A stretch of DNA of 64,000 bases from the NCBI GenBank assembly GCA_965215945.1, contig CBDCFC010000026.1, forward strand, positions 92,113-156,112, written 5' to 3'. The translations under genes were made by a program, and so were the position numbers. Source of the stretch: JAHEKD01 sp965215945. GTDB lineage: Bacteria; Pseudomonadota; Gammaproteobacteria; Arenicellales; JAHEKD01. Below are positions 35,605-45,458 of this stretch, one piece after another (position 1 is the stretch's first letter; each line of letters starts with the position of its first letter). Under the pieces are notes generated by a model. That model was not told the DNA's origin and made no database searches. It worked only from the letters and a program-made list of their open reading frames with translations.

Positions 35605-36687
35605 TCAACTTAATAATGCATTCGTAATCGTTTTGTCCAATAGGTCGGCCGGATAATCATCGCTGACATAAGCCTCACCCAGTTTACGTAATAGTATCAA
35701 TCGAACTAATTTGTTAATCGTCTTTTTATCATGCAACATTAATTCTTTCATTTGCGAATGCGTCATTGATGGTGGCGGATCAATCGGCAATTCGAATGCC
35801 TTGAATAAATGCTTGATTCTATCAACTGTTTGTTGTGACAGTGCCCCCATCGATGCCGACATTGCAGAAGCCATGACCATCCCCGCACTGATTGCTTCGC
35901 CATGTAACCAGTCTTTATATCCGACAGCTGCTTCAATCGCATGGCCAAAAGTGTGGCCATAATTCAAAATAGCGCGAAGACCAGATTCTTTTTCATCTTG
36001 CGAAACTACTTCAGCTTTAATTTCACAGGATCGGGCAACAATATGGACAAGTTTTCCTTGATCCTGGGATTTTAATTGTTCGCTATTCGATTCAATCCAG
36101 TCGAAAAAAGTTTCATCTTTAATCAATCCATATTTAATCACTTCAGCCATACCTGCTGAAAACTGCCGCTGCGGCAGTGTACTTAACGTACTGATATCGG
36201 CAACCACGCAGGATGGTTGATAAAATGCACCAATCAAATTCTTGCCTTGCTGATGGTTTACCCCTGTTTTGCCACCAACGGAAGAATCAACCTGTGCTAA
36301 CAGTGTAGTTGGAATTTGAATAAAGTTAATTCCTCGCAAACAACTCGCAGCGGCAAAACCTGCCACATCGCCAACCACGCCTCCTCCCAGAGCGATCACT
36401 GTTGATTTCCTGTCCACATTTTGCTCAAGCAGACAATTAACAATCTGATTGAAACTGGTCATGTTTTTATATTGTTCACCATCCTCAATCAGGATAGTAC
36501 TGATCTGAAATTCTGTTAACTGAGATTGCAGCTTTTCCAGGTACAGGTCGGCTACAGTTTGATTTGAAACAATACAAACTTTTTGACCACTAACATAGGG
36601 TCTGAGCAACCCCGGTTTAGATAACAAATCGTAACCGATAAAAATTGGATACGATTGTTCGCCTAGATTAACTGTTATTTGCTTCAT
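35605..36687 (-). CDS. aroB: 3-dehydroquinate synthase
   Basis: The second step of the shikimate pathway; uses NAD+ and a divalent metal. From ATG 36687 the product has 360 residues starting MKQITVNLGEQSYPIFIG; the start lies inside the end of aroK (overlap 20 bp), so the two are coupled. The NAD loop ALGGGVVGDVAGFAAA and the metal site in NYGHTFGHAIEA and WLHGEAISAGM are intact. A further in-frame start at 36753 would give an unconserved leader. Confidence 0.96.
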   Translation of the reverse strand: MKQITVNLGEQSYPIFIGYDLLSKPGLLRPYVSGQKVCIVSNQTVADLYLEKLQSQLTEFQISTILIEDGEQYKNMTSFNQIVNCLLEQNVDRKSTVIALGGGVVGDVAGFAAASCLRGINFIQIPTTLLAQVDSSVGGKTGVNHQQGKNLIGAFYQPSCVVADISTLSTLPQRQFSAGMAEVIKYGLIKDETFFDWIESNSEQLKSQDQGKLVHIVARSCEIKAEVVSQDEKESGLRAILNYGHTFGHAIEAAVGYKDWLHGEAISAGMVMASAMSASMGALSQQTVDRIKHLFKAFELPIDPPPSMTHSQMKELMLHDKKTINKLVRLILLRKLGEAYVSDDYPADLLDKTITNALLS

Positions 36688-37207
36688 ACTTAGTGATCTC
36701 TTTAACAAGCTTGGTCGCCATCCGCTTGGGGGACCCGCGCTTGGTGCGCACAATTAAATCGGCTGTTTTTCTATATAGTGGGTCGCGTTCTCGAATCAGT
36801 GATTCGAATTTTGCTCGGCGATCTACGCCTTCTAATAATGGTCTGGTTTTACTGAATCTAGTTCGCTCCAATAGTAATTCAACGGGCGCATGTAAATAGA
36901 TAACAATACCACTATCACTCATAATGTGCCGATTTTCTTCGTTAATAACAATACCACCACCAGTCGCAATGACAGTATTTTCGTGTTCCGACAATTGTTT
37001 CAAAATACCGGTTTCACGCATTCGAAAGCCTTCCTCCCCTTCTATTTCAAATATCCAGGGAATATCTGCACCAGTTTGCTTTTGCAGCTCGATATCTGTA
37101 TCCAAAAACTCATAGCAAAGCTGCTTGGCCAACCACTTTCCAATAGTTGTTTTACCGACACCCATTAATCCGGTTAAATAAATCCGATTTGTTTTTACTG
37201 TAGCCAA
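36668..37207 (-). CDS. aroK: Shikimate kinase
   Basis: Phosphorylates shikimate. 179 residues with Walker A GLMGVGKTTIG, the DTDIELQKQTG segment, ATGGGIV and the lid with RTRFSKTRPLL. The order pilMNOP-(Q)-aroK-aroB is conserved across gammaproteobacteria. Here aroK follows the pilP-like gene with a 75-bp gap and no pilQ between. Confidence 0.96.
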   Translation of the reverse strand: MATVKTNRIYLTGLMGVGKTTIGKWLAKQLCYEFLDTDIELQKQTGADIPWIFEIEGEEGFRMRETGILKQLSEHENTVIATGGGIVINEENRHIMSDSGIVIYLHAPVELLLERTRFSKTRPLLEGVDRRAKFESLIRERDPLYRKTADLIVRTKRGSPKRMATKLVKEITKYEANNS

Positions 37208-37282
37208 AAATATTATTTAACTTTGATCTTTGGCGCATTGTACAGATTTGTCCTTAAGCTGTTAACTTAAGCCTGTAAAAAA

Positions 37283-37744
37283 CTAAAATAAAGCATCACG
37301 AATCGTCAAAGTGAGTGATGAATGACAAGAATCTCTGATTTCACAGGATTTATAATTATCCAATACCACAAATTCCGGGTTAATTTTAGCGATTTGTGTT
37401 TGCATACCCGGTATTTTTTGCCCTGATTTAAGTTGATAAACCTGACCATCAACTTTAAGCCAGGCAAATTTCTTCTCGCCCAAAATCAGAGTGCCAACTA
37501 ACTCTAGTGAATACGGTTTTTGTGATTCTTTTGGGCTATTAGTTTCCAACTTTTCTGTCAATAGTTCTTGATCTGATGAAAAGATTTTATTCAAGTCGAT
37601 CTGCTGATTAATTTTGAGTGATTGAAGCTCAACCACTTTTTGTTCTAAATCATCATTTTGAGCATAAACAATAGTGGGGCATAGATGCAGGGCTTTAAAA
37701 ACAACAATTGAAACTACAAGATTGTACTTAATCCTAAACATCAT
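37283..37744 (-). CDS. PilP-like type IV pilus assembly protein
   Basis: About 154 residues with an N-terminal signal or anchor (SIVVFKALHLCPTIVYA). The C-terminal half follows the PilP beta domain: SLELVGTLILGEKKFAWLKVDGQVYQLKSGQKI...IAKINPEFVVL. PilP is an inner-membrane lipoprotein linking PilN/PilO with the PilQ secretin; here no clear lipobox is seen. The ATG lies in the end of the pilO-like gene. A TTG at 37756 is an alternative start. Confidence 0.72.
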   Translation of the reverse strand: MMFRIKYNLVVSIVVFKALHLCPTIVYAQNDDLEQKVVELQSLKINQQIDLNKIFSSDQELLTEKLETNSPKESQKPYSLELVGTLILGEKKFAWLKVDGQVYQLKSGQKIPGMQTQIAKINPEFVVLDNYKSCEIRDSCHSSLTLTIRDALF

Positions 37745-38291
37745 CGTTAAATTCAAAATAGTATCTTATCTCTAAACTCATACTGAGTTGTTCTTCCATT
37801 CGCTGGAACACCAATTGCTCCCATATAGCCAGTTCTTGTTGTTCAAGCAATAGCCTGAAAAACTGACTAACATTATCCTGCTCACCCGTCACTTTTATAT
37901 TGACCAAAAAGTAATAGCCAAATTCGTCTTGCAATCGATTTGAAATTCTAATTTCTTCAGCTTTTAATTTTGACTTTAATGCCGAATCCACGACTGCTCG
38001 CTCAGGTGCTTTTTGATTGAAATTTCTCAAGCTTGCATTCAAGCTTGACAATTGCTGTTGAAGATCAATAAATGTTTGTTGCTGTAATGACATTTGTTTT
38101 TGGTCACGATAGTACTGACTGATTTTGTTATTAAGCTGTAGCACTTTGTTTCGGTTTTCAAGAATGATTGTATTTTGTGACGCTAAAAAAAATTTACAAG
38201 CAAAAAAAATTGTTAACAAACTCGACAGTAAAATAATGCTTAATCGTAATGACATTGGTAAAAGAATGATTTTTTTAATAAACTTATCCAT
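37734..38291 (-). CDS. PilO-like type IV pilus assembly protein
   Basis: 185 residues from ATG 38291, which overlaps the end of the pilN-like gene by 8 bp. One transmembrane helix (residues 12-33), then a coiled coil (NKVLQLNNKISQYYRDQKQM...) and a ferredoxin-like C-terminal domain. Sequence likeness to PilO is weak; the assignment rests on topology and gene order. Confidence 0.65.
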   Translation of the reverse strand: MDKFIKKIILLPMSLRLSIILLSSLLTIFFACKFFLASQNTIILENRNKVLQLNNKISQYYRDQKQMSLQQQTFIDLQQQLSSLNASLRNFNQKAPERAVVDSALKSKLKAEEIRISNRLQDEFGYYFLVNIKVTGEQDNVSQFFRLLLEQQELAIWEQLVFQRMEEQLSMSLEIRYYFEFNDDV

Positions 38292-38817
38292 CACACAATT
38301 CAGCTTGAAGTTCAAATTGAACGGACGATATTGATTGTTTGTTATCAAAAGGTGTAAAAACCACCTGACAAAACGCCGACTCTTCTCTCAATGTATTTAA
38401 TAGCGCTAAAGGCGATGTAGAAGAAGTATCCTGCCCTTTTATTTTTATACCTTGATTATTGACGGATACGTAATCGACTTTAAAAGATAATCTCTTATTT
38501 CCCAATAACGCTAATAAATTTGGAACCACCTGCCTTCTGGCGATCAATTTATTGATTTGCACAACTTGTTGCTGCTGCTTTAGATACAACGATCGTGCTG
38601 ATTGAAATTTTTCCAATCGCGAAAAGAGTTGCTTATTGGTGGCTTTAATCGTTTGCAGCTGTGCTTGTTGGCCCTCAATCTGGTGGATGTTTTTGACCCA
38701 AATCAAAGCCGAAATGATTGATGCTAAAACTAAGCTACAAAAGAGCTGGGTAAAAAATTTTGTACGCTGCTCGTTATATTTCGCCTCACGCCAAGGTAAT
38801 AGATTGATATATATCAT
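38284..38817 (-). CDS. PilN-like type IV pilus assembly protein
   Basis: 177 residues. It starts MIYINLLPWREAKYNEQR, the signature INLLPWR motif by which PilN binds PilM, followed by one transmembrane helix (about 22-42), a coiled coil and a periplasmic domain. It overlaps the upstream pilM-like gene by 32 bp and the pilO-like gene downstream. Confidence 0.82.
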   Translation of the reverse strand: MIYINLLPWREAKYNEQRTKFFTQLFCSLVLASIISALIWVKNIHQIEGQQAQLQTIKATNKQLFSRLEKFQSARSLYLKQQQQVVQINKLIARRQVVPNLLALLGNKRLSFKVDYVSVNNQGIKIKGQDTSSTSPLALLNTLREESAFCQVVFTPFDNKQSISSVQFELQAELCDG

Positions 38818-39607
38818 ATTGCTCTCTCATCCAGTTAATTGTTACAGACGTCAGGTCGTTTCCTGTCGACAAAGATTCGAAGTCCACGAAATTGATATCC
38901 ACATCATCTGCATATTCATTCAATTTGAACAAATCCAAACCCAAGGAGATAACGTGACTGAACTTCGTCTCACTCTGCCTCGCCTTCAATTCCGCAACTA
39001 TGGATAACTCAATTTGATTTGGGTTAAGATAAATTTGGTGAATTTCAAGCAGCTCGTCCTTATCTATATACGCCATTAAAATCTGCCGCTGCAAACGACA
39101 AATTATCTGATAATTTTTATCCACTAAATTATTATTCCGGATTATTTGATTAATAATGACCAAGCCTTGGGGAATAATCATTGAAACTTTAAAACCGTGA
39201 TCTTCCAACGCATCAATGATCGAATTCAGTTTGTCTTTTCTAGCTTCGAATAAACTGAAAATTGCATTGTCATCCAATTCCCTGACCAAACAATAATCAT
39301 AATAAGTATCGAGTTGCGAATCCTGCCCACGCCGTGCAAGTTGTAGGGCAACGAGTTCAGCAACTTCTTCGTCAGCCAAACCCAGGGGCAATTTCAGTTG
39401 AGAATAAAGCACCAAGTGATTAGATAGAACAATTACGACTTTGAGGTTTTTGCAGAGTTCTGTAGGCAACTCAAACTCCATGTTTTTGCTGCAATTCTGC
39501 TGAATCACATGGAATTGGCCTTGATAAAATAAGCTTAAGGTGACTTCACATTCAGAAAGAAAAACAATGGTGGGCGGATTTCGTTTGGATTTTAGATTTG
39601 TTTTCAC
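38786..39607 (-). CDS. PilM-like (actin-fold) pilus assembly protein, divergent
   Basis: 273 residues in the pilM position, first in the pilM-N-O-P unit and divergent from mrcA. It is shorter than usual PilM (about 350) and lacks the clear N-terminal ATPase phosphate loop (GIDIGSSSVK). Segments such as LPLGLADEEVAELVALQLARR resemble GspL/MshI/PilM cytoplasmic parts. Probably a degenerate PilM or MshI-like protein that binds PilN but may not bind ATP. Confidence 0.6.
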   Translation of the reverse strand: MKTNLKSKRNPPTIVFLSECEVTLSLFYQGQFHVIQQNCSKNMEFELPTELCKNLKVVIVLSNHLVLYSQLKLPLGLADEEVAELVALQLARRGQDSQLDTYYDYCLVRELDDNAIFSLFEARKDKLNSIIDALEDHGFKVSMIIPQGLVIINQIIRNNNLVDKNYQIICRLQRQILMAYIDKDELLEIHQIYLNPNQIELSIVAELKARQSETKFSHVISLGLDLFKLNEYADDVDINFVDFESLSTGNDLTSVTINWMREQYDIYQSITLA

Positions 39608-39706
39608 TTCAGACTTCCTTGTCCTTTATAATCTAGTTATTAGAACACTATAGCTTATGGTAACAATAAATCAACCCCGGAAAATCGGCTCCTCGTTTAA
39701 GCAAAT

Positions 39707-42019
39707 ATGAAACACCTCTTATACGCATTCCTCAAAGTTGCCTCAGCGCTGGGTGGTTTATTGAGCATCGGGATTATTATTGCCGTATTTGTGGCCTTTC
39801 TGATTCTGCCGCAAATGCCCAAACTTGAGGATAACGCCGATTTTGAGTTACAGGTTCCCTTCAGTGTCTACACTCAAGACGGAAAGTTAATTGGTGAATA
39901 TGGCAAGGAAAGGCGCATTCCTCTTAAATACGAGGACACGCCTGAATTATTAACTAAGGCTGTTCTGGCTGCCGAAGACGATGGTTTTTTTGAGCACCCA
40001 GGTGTTGATGTCAAAGGCATCATCCGTGCCTTATTAGCAAATATTCAATCTGGGCAAACGGGACAAGGCGCAAGCACAATCACTATGCAGGTAGCACGGA
40101 ACTTTTTCTTAAGCACCGAAAAAACCTATTCCAGAAAGCTCAATGAATTATTTTTGGCTTTGCAACTGGAGCGCAAATATAGCAAGGAACAAATCCTCGA
40201 ACTTTACTTAAATAAAATTTTTCTAGGTCATCGTGCCTACGGTTTTGCCGCGGCGGCAAAAGTTTATTACGACAAAACAGTCGATGAACTTGAGCTAGCT
40301 CAGATCGCGATGTTGGCCGGATTACCCAAAGCGCCCTCTCAATCAAATCCAGTCACAAATCCGGGTCGAGCTAAACAACGACGTGATTATGTATTGGATC
40401 GCATGATGCAACTCGAATATATATCGAGGGCTGACCATGAACAGGCTAAAAATAGTGCGCTAACAGCCGAAAAATATGCACCTGATATTGAGTTCGATGC
40501 CCCCTACATGGCGGAAATGGTCAGACAGCATTTATATGAACTCTATGGTGAAGAAATCTATGGCACTGGTTACAAAGTTTATACGACATTAGATAGCGAA
40601 CTACAGCTTGCCTCCGATCATACTTTACGCAAAGGGTTGGTACGCTACGACCGTCGTCATGGTTTTCGAAAATCTGCGATAACACAGCCCTTGAAAGCTT
40701 ATGGTCATTTGCAGGTCGCTACGGTCACCTCTGTTGCTGAAAAATCGGCCGAGGTTGAGTTGGAGACGGGCGAATTAATTAGCCTAAACTGGGAGGAATT
40801 AGCTTGGTCTCGTGTTAAATCAGAAAAGAGCAGTAAAAAGCCGACAAAGGCCGAACACCTTATAAGTTTAGATCAACAAATTTATATAGAACCGACTGAA
40901 GAAAACTGGCGGCTGGCCCAGGTTCCAGAAATTGCCGGCGCGATGATTACTCTTGACCCAAAAAGCGGAGCAATCAAAGCACTCACAGGAGGCTTTGATT
41001 TCAACTTGAGCAAATTCAATCGTGCGGTACAAGCCAAACGCCAAGCCGGCTCTAACATTAAACCTTTTATATATTCAGCCGCGTTAGAAAGGGGCTATAG
41101 GCCATCCTCAAAAGTCAGTGCAGAACCGCTGGCAATCAAGGATGACTCACTTGATGAAGGGGTTTGGCTGCCAGGAAATTACAGCGGTAAATTTTACGGC
41201 TACACTACATTGCGAGAAGCGCTGAGTAAATCACTAAATCTTGTTTCTGTACGGTTATTAAATTCGATCGGCATTCAATTTGGTATCGATCATCTGAGTC
41301 GCTTTAATTTCGACCCGGGCACTTTACCAAGAGGTTTATCACTGGCTCTCGGAAGTGCCGATGTAACACCGATCCAGATGGTCTCTTCTTATGCGGTGTT
41401 TGCTAACGGTGGCTACCGTATTGAACCTTATTTTATCGATCGAATTATCGACCGTGACGGCAAAATAGTCACCACATCCGCATCAACCGTTGTTTGTCCA
41501 TATTGCCCGGTCTCGGCACCAAGCAACCATAAAACCGAATTCACCACCCAATCTCTATCCACCCAGAAACCGGCTGAGCTGGTTCTGTCTCCTGCCAATG
41601 CCTATGTTATGACGGATATGTTGCAACAAGTAGCTAGATCTGGAACTGCGGCAGCAGCAAAAAAACGACTTGGCCGCAGCGATATCGGTGGTAAAACCGG
41701 CACTACCAATGATTTTAAAGATGCCTGGTTTAGCGGATTCAATCATGATCTGGTTACCAGTGTTTGGGTTGGTTTTGATCAACCGCGCAGCTTGGGCAAA
41801 CGCGAAGCTGCAACCAAAGTCGCCTTGCCGATCTGGATTGATTTCATGGAGATAGCATTAAAGGATAAACCGGAAACTTCACAGGCAAGACCGGATAACG
41901 TCAAACAAAATGGCGATGAGTTTTATATTGTCAGTAATCGACCTGAATACAAAGATAAAGCGTTTGTGTTGGATACGATTCAAAAAGAAACAGAGAAAAA
42001 AGCCGAAGGTCTGTTCTAA
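39707..42019 (+). CDS. mrcA: Penicillin-binding protein 1A
   Basis: A bifunctional peptidoglycan glycosyltransferase and transpeptidase of the inner membrane, 770 residues. Membrane anchor at 12-35; the glycosyltransferase domain has EDDGFFEHPGVD, GASTITMQ, RKLNELFLALQLER and LYLNKIFLG. The transpeptidase domain has SNIKPF (SxxK), SLN (SxN) and KTGTT. Both active sites are intact. Divergent from the pil genes, as in Pseudomonas and relatives. Its TAA overlaps the ATG of the next gene. Confidence 0.96.
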   Translation: MKHLLYAFLKVASALGGLLSIGIIIAVFVAFLILPQMPKLEDNADFELQVPFSVYTQDGKLIGEYGKERRIPLKYEDTPELLTKAVLAAEDDGFFEHPGVDVKGIIRALLANIQSGQTGQGASTITMQVARNFFLSTEKTYSRKLNELFLALQLERKYSKEQILELYLNKIFLGHRAYGFAAAAKVYYDKTVDELELAQIAMLAGLPKAPSQSNPVTNPGRAKQRRDYVLDRMMQLEYISRADHEQAKNSALTAEKYAPDIEFDAPYMAEMVRQHLYELYGEEIYGTGYKVYTTLDSELQLASDHTLRKGLVRYDRRHGFRKSAITQPLKAYGHLQVATVTSVAEKSAEVELETGELISLNWEELAWSRVKSEKSSKKPTKAEHLISLDQQIYIEPTEENWRLAQVPEIAGAMITLDPKSGAIKALTGGFDFNLSKFNRAVQAKRQAGSNIKPFIYSAALERGYRPSSKVSAEPLAIKDDSLDEGVWLPGNYSGKFYGYTTLREALSKSLNLVSVRLLNSIGIQFGIDHLSRFNFDPGTLPRGLSLALGSADVTPIQMVSSYAVFANGGYRIEPYFIDRIIDRDGKIVTTSASTVVCPYCPVSAPSNHKTEFTTQSLSTQKPAELVLSPANAYVMTDMLQQVARSGTAAAAKKRLGRSDIGGKTGTTNDFKDAWFSGFNHDLVTSVWVGFDQPRSLGKREAATKVALPIWIDFMEIALKDKPETSQARPDNVKQNGDEFYIVSNRPEYKDKAFVLDTIQKETEKKAEGLF

Positions 42020-42702
42020 TGAACTCACACTCTATCGGCAAAATAAAATTTGCCAAACGAAATTCTCTTAAAAAAAAGAGAAGCAAAAAAAAGGCAGTCA
42101 CGTCGCCTTTTTTTGAATTACAAAGACAACAAATTTGTGACGCTGCTGCACGCATTATTCAAGAGGACGGAATTCGTGATTATCACAAAGCTAAACTTCG
42201 AGCCTGTGAAACATTGCATCTTAAATCAAACACTTTTTTGCCTACCAACGAAGAAATAGAACTGGCAGTGAAAAATCGACTTAAGTTATTCGAAACTGAA
42301 AACTCAGAAAAAACTCAAAACGACAAGCTAATGTTTGCCACCATCCTGCTCGAGATACTGGCAAATTTTCATCCGCGTTTGACTGGCAATTTAATTCAAG
42401 GAATAAACCTAAAAAACCAGCCTGTCGAAATACACGCTTTTAGCAAGAGTATTGAATTAATCACGGACGAACTAGACTGGCGCGGGATAAGTAATTTTGT
42501 TGTTGAAAAACGCTATCGCTATAGCAATAACGAATATATAAATGTTCCTTTAATTGTTTGCCATCTTGATGAACATGATGTTGAGATCAGTGTATTCAAA
42601 GAAAAAGAATTGCATCGTTCGCCTATCTGCCCAACTAACGGACGCGTTTATAAGCGCATCTCTTTAAGACAATTGCGACAGCAAAGATCAAACTTCACCT
42701 GA
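42019..42702 (+). CDS. Conserved protein with nucleotidyltransferase-like pattern
   Basis: 227 residues. A basic N-terminus (KKKRSKKK) precedes a helical part (RQQICDAAARIIQEDGIRDYHKAKLRA) and a domain with FHPRLTGNLIQGINLKNQPVEIHAFSKS, which resembles the G-x(n)-D/E pattern of a small nucleotidyltransferase fold. The family is widespread in gammaproteobacteria and sometimes misnamed as a Mur ligase. Function is not known. It is translationally coupled to mrcA (TAATG) and overlaps convergent pqiC by 15 bp. Confidence 0.65.
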   Translation: MNSHSIGKIKFAKRNSLKKKRSKKKAVTSPFFELQRQQICDAAARIIQEDGIRDYHKAKLRACETLHLKSNTFLPTNEEIELAVKNRLKLFETENSEKTQNDKLMFATILLEILANFHPRLTGNLIQGINLKNQPVEIHAFSKSIELITDELDWRGISNFVVEKRYRYSNNEYINVPLIVCHLDEHDVEISVFKEKELHRSPICPTNGRVYKRISLRQLRQQRSNFT

Positions 42703-43275
42703 AAATTTAGCTGCTAATTCAACGGCCATTTGCCTGAGCAAAGAACTCATCGCACTGACAATTTGCGCGTGGTTTTTTTCAATACCGGATCGTTCTAGCT
42801 TGATGTAACTTGAATCCAGTTGCTTACCTTTAGAATTAACAATTGAGCTTCGCGCCAACAAAACAACCTTGCCTTCACTGAGGTAACCAAATTTATCGAT
42901 ACTGACGATAAGTTGGTAATCGGGTCGATTGGACTGTTTGTAAGGAAAATCGATTAATTGCTGATTGGGCAACAACTGTGCCAAATTGGCATGTAGTGTT
43001 TTAGTTAGATTTTGCTCGAGTGGTTCAGCCCAACGATGTCTATCAGAATAAGTTAGCTTATTCTGACTTTCATGAGTTACGATTCCTTCACGATCCAGGT
43101 GAATGGGCACCTCTATTGGTCCAATCGCTAATTTAAAAGATTTTAATTGCAGTGATTTGTCTGTTAAATCAGACGAACCTAATAAATAATAATCAGGACC
43201 AACGGCTTCTCTATTGGCACAAGATGCCAGCATACTTAGACTGATAAAAATAAGCGTTAAAAAACTCACTTTCAT
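42688..43275 (-). CDS. pqiC: PqiC, outer-membrane lipoprotein of the Pqi lipid-transport system
   Basis: 195 residues with a lipoprotein signal (SMLASC). The mature domain is the DUF330 / ABC-type transport auxiliary fold: YYLLGS start, LAIGPIEVPIHLDREGIVTH, and RWAEPLEQNLTKTLHANL. PqiC links the PqiB tube with the outer membrane. Its start overlaps the end of pqiB by 4 bp. Confidence 0.88.
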   Translation of the reverse strand: MKVSFLTLIFISLSMLASCANREAVGPDYYLLGSSDLTDKSLQLKSFKLAIGPIEVPIHLDREGIVTHESQNKLTYSDRHRWAEPLEQNLTKTLHANLAQLLPNQQLIDFPYKQSNRPDYQLIVSIDKFGYLSEGKVVLLARSSIVNSKGKQLDSSYIKLERSGIEKNHAQIVSAMSSLLRQMAVELAAKFSGEV

Positions 43276-44858
43276 TGCCGCTCTCCCTGATTTGATTTGC
43301 CAAATATCACTGAACTTGGATTTTCCTCTATTGTTTCCACCAAAGTCCGTACTGATCGTGCAGCTTCTTGTATTTCTTTAAACAAAGCATTGAGTTCATA
43401 ACGGGTGATTGAATCTTCATCTAAGCCTTTCATCAAGGTTCTGGCATCACTAAGGGTCCGGTCAACTCCATTCAATACTGCAATAACCTTATTGTCCGCA
43501 TCATCCAGCAGTTTGCGTAGCTCAGTCACCGCACTGTCAACATTTTCGACTATTTTTTCGATTTCAAGCTTGTTTACTTTTTCTAATATTTCATTGAAAT
43601 TCTGCGTGATTTGCCCAAGATCAGTTGAAATAGTTGGAATCTGGGGATAACCGTTAAATAGTTTCGCCTTAACCGGCTCACTATCTTCAATAAGATCCAA
43701 CGATATAAAAAGTTGGCCGGTCAATAAATTACCGCTTTGTAATTTTGCCCGAAAACCATCGTCAAGCAATCGCTGAAATTCCTGCAATTCCTGTTCGGGG
43801 GTTAAAGTCTCATCATCTATTGTCAAGCCTACTCTTTCTGGCTCAACTTCTATCAAAATAGGAATAAATATCTCATCTGACTCTTCATTATATTGAACAT
43901 CAATACTAACAACCTTTCCGACCTCTATTCCCCGGTAATCAACCGGTGCACCTATATTCAATCCACGAATTGATTGGTCAAAATTTAAAATGTATAACTC
44001 TTTGTTAGTATATATTCTCTGACCAACCTCTTTTTTGTTTTCATAAAGCCTGAAGATTTTCTCACTCGCATCAAACTGTTGGTCATCAATAACTGTAGGC
44101 GAATCAAATGCTATACCACCGGAGATAAGGCTTTCAATTGATTGCATTTGTATTGATATACCATTGGCGCTTAGCTCTGCACTAATGCCGCTAACATTCC
44201 AAAAATTCGAATTTTGATTCAACAATTCATCATAAGGTGCTTCAACGAAGGCTTTCACGTCAACGTTAGAAAAATCCTCCGCTAAGGTAACACTGTCAAT
44301 TTCACCAACTTGAAATTGCTTATAATAAATAGGACTACCAGTATGTAACGAACCTGGTTCATCGGCAATCAATGTTATGTTTGTTCCGGCAATAGTATGA
44401 TCTCTCGGTGGTGGACTTTCCAATCCAATAAATGAATCTGCCTGTTTGCCATCCTGGCTGGAATCAATACCTATATAAGCCCCTGACAACAACGTACCCA
44501 AACCTGATATTCCCCCAATGCCAACTCTGGGTCTGACTACCCAAAATTTTGTATTCACGTTTAAATAGGATGCTGTGTCCTTATCCATGCGAGCCGAAAC
44601 TACAACCCCCGAAAGATCTTTTTTCAAGTCAATCGATTCAACAATTCCAAGTTGAACATCCTTATATTTGATTTTAGTATTTCCAGCCTCAAGACCTGCC
44701 GCCGTATTAAACGTTATGGTAATTAATGGTCCCTGGTCTTTTTCATTTTTATAAACTAACCAGGCACCCAAAGCCAAAGCCAAAACTGGAATGAACCAGA
44801 CCATGGAGATCTTTTTTGATTTTTTTATTGTGGCTTGCGCGTGTTCCGGTTCTGTCAT
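43272..44858 (-). CDS. pqiB: PqiB, MCE-domain tunnel protein
   Basis: 528 residues. One N-terminal transmembrane helix (17-36), then three MCE/MlaD domains starting near residues 45 (LITITFNTAAGLEAGNTKIKY), 160 (LIADEPGSLHTGSPIYYKQF) and 285 (LYILNFDQSIRGLNIGAPVDY), and a C-terminal coiled coil (about 400-510). PqiB forms a hexameric tube across the periplasm that moves lipids. The three-domain layout matches E. coli PqiB. Confidence 0.93.
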   Translation of the reverse strand: MTEPEHAQATIKKSKKISMVWFIPVLALALGAWLVYKNEKDQGPLITITFNTAAGLEAGNTKIKYKDVQLGIVESIDLKKDLSGVVVSARMDKDTASYLNVNTKFWVVRPRVGIGGISGLGTLLSGAYIGIDSSQDGKQADSFIGLESPPPRDHTIAGTNITLIADEPGSLHTGSPIYYKQFQVGEIDSVTLAEDFSNVDVKAFVEAPYDELLNQNSNFWNVSGISAELSANGISIQMQSIESLISGGIAFDSPTVIDDQQFDASEKIFRLYENKKEVGQRIYTNKELYILNFDQSIRGLNIGAPVDYRGIEVGKVVSIDVQYNEESDEIFIPILIEVEPERVGLTIDDETLTPEQELQEFQRLLDDGFRAKLQSGNLLTGQLFISLDLIEDSEPVKAKLFNGYPQIPTISTDLGQITQNFNEILEKVNKLEIEKIVENVDSAVTELRKLLDDADNKVIAVLNGVDRTLSDARTLMKGLDEDSITRYELNALFKEIQEAARSVRTLVETIEENPSSVIFGKSNQGERQ

Positions 44859-44861
44859 TGC

Positions 44862-45458
44862 CTATTCATCCCAAATCAGTCTTGGATCAAATTGCATTGC
44901 CGCCAGCATTGTTATTACAACCACGCCTGTAAATGCCATAATACCCAAGCCGGGAATGATATTTATAAAAATACCGATTTGTACCAATGCGACTAGAATC
45001 GCAACCACAAAAACATCAATCATTGACCAACGACCCACAAACTCAACTAGCCGATATAGTCTGGTCAGTTGCACACGGTTCTTTTTATGTTTGCGCTGGG
45101 TAGTAATTAACAAATAACCCAACCCTATTATTTTAAGGATCGGGACTGCAACGCTGGCAACAAAAATTACAATCGCAATTGGCCAGGAACCGCTTTCCAA
45201 AAAATGAATCACGCTCCCCATCAAGGTGCTGGCTTGCACCTGACCTAAGGCCAAAACTGTCGTCACCGGATATAACATAGCAGGGATATATAACATTGTC
45301 GCAGTAATTAACAATGCCCAGGAACGCTGAATAGAATCAGTCTTACGTACGTGCAACGGTGACATACAACGCGGGCAACGATGTTCGTTTGCAGGCGACA
45401 ATTGACTGCAAATATGACAACTGGACAGCCCCAACTCTTTGGCAGTCACCAAATTCAT
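44862..45458 (-). CDS. pqiA: PqiA second half (paraquat-inducible protein A domain)
   Basis: 198 residues from ATG 45458, which overlaps the stop of the first half (ATGA). A zinc-ribbon-like CHICSQ...CPRC is followed by four transmembrane helices with the SIQRSWALLITATMLYIPAMLYPV pattern of PqiA domains. In E. coli PqiA is one chain with two such modules; here they are two genes. It is likely the inner-membrane partner of PqiB. Confidence 0.88.
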   Translation of the reverse strand: MNLVTAKELGLSSCHICSQLSPANEHRCPRCMSPLHVRKTDSIQRSWALLITATMLYIPAMLYPVTTVLALGQVQASTLMGSVIHFLESGSWPIAIVIFVASVAVPILKIIGLGYLLITTQRKHKKNRVQLTRLYRLVEFVGRWSMIDVFVVAILVALVQIGIFINIIPGLGIMAFTGVVVITMLAAMQFDPRLIWDE

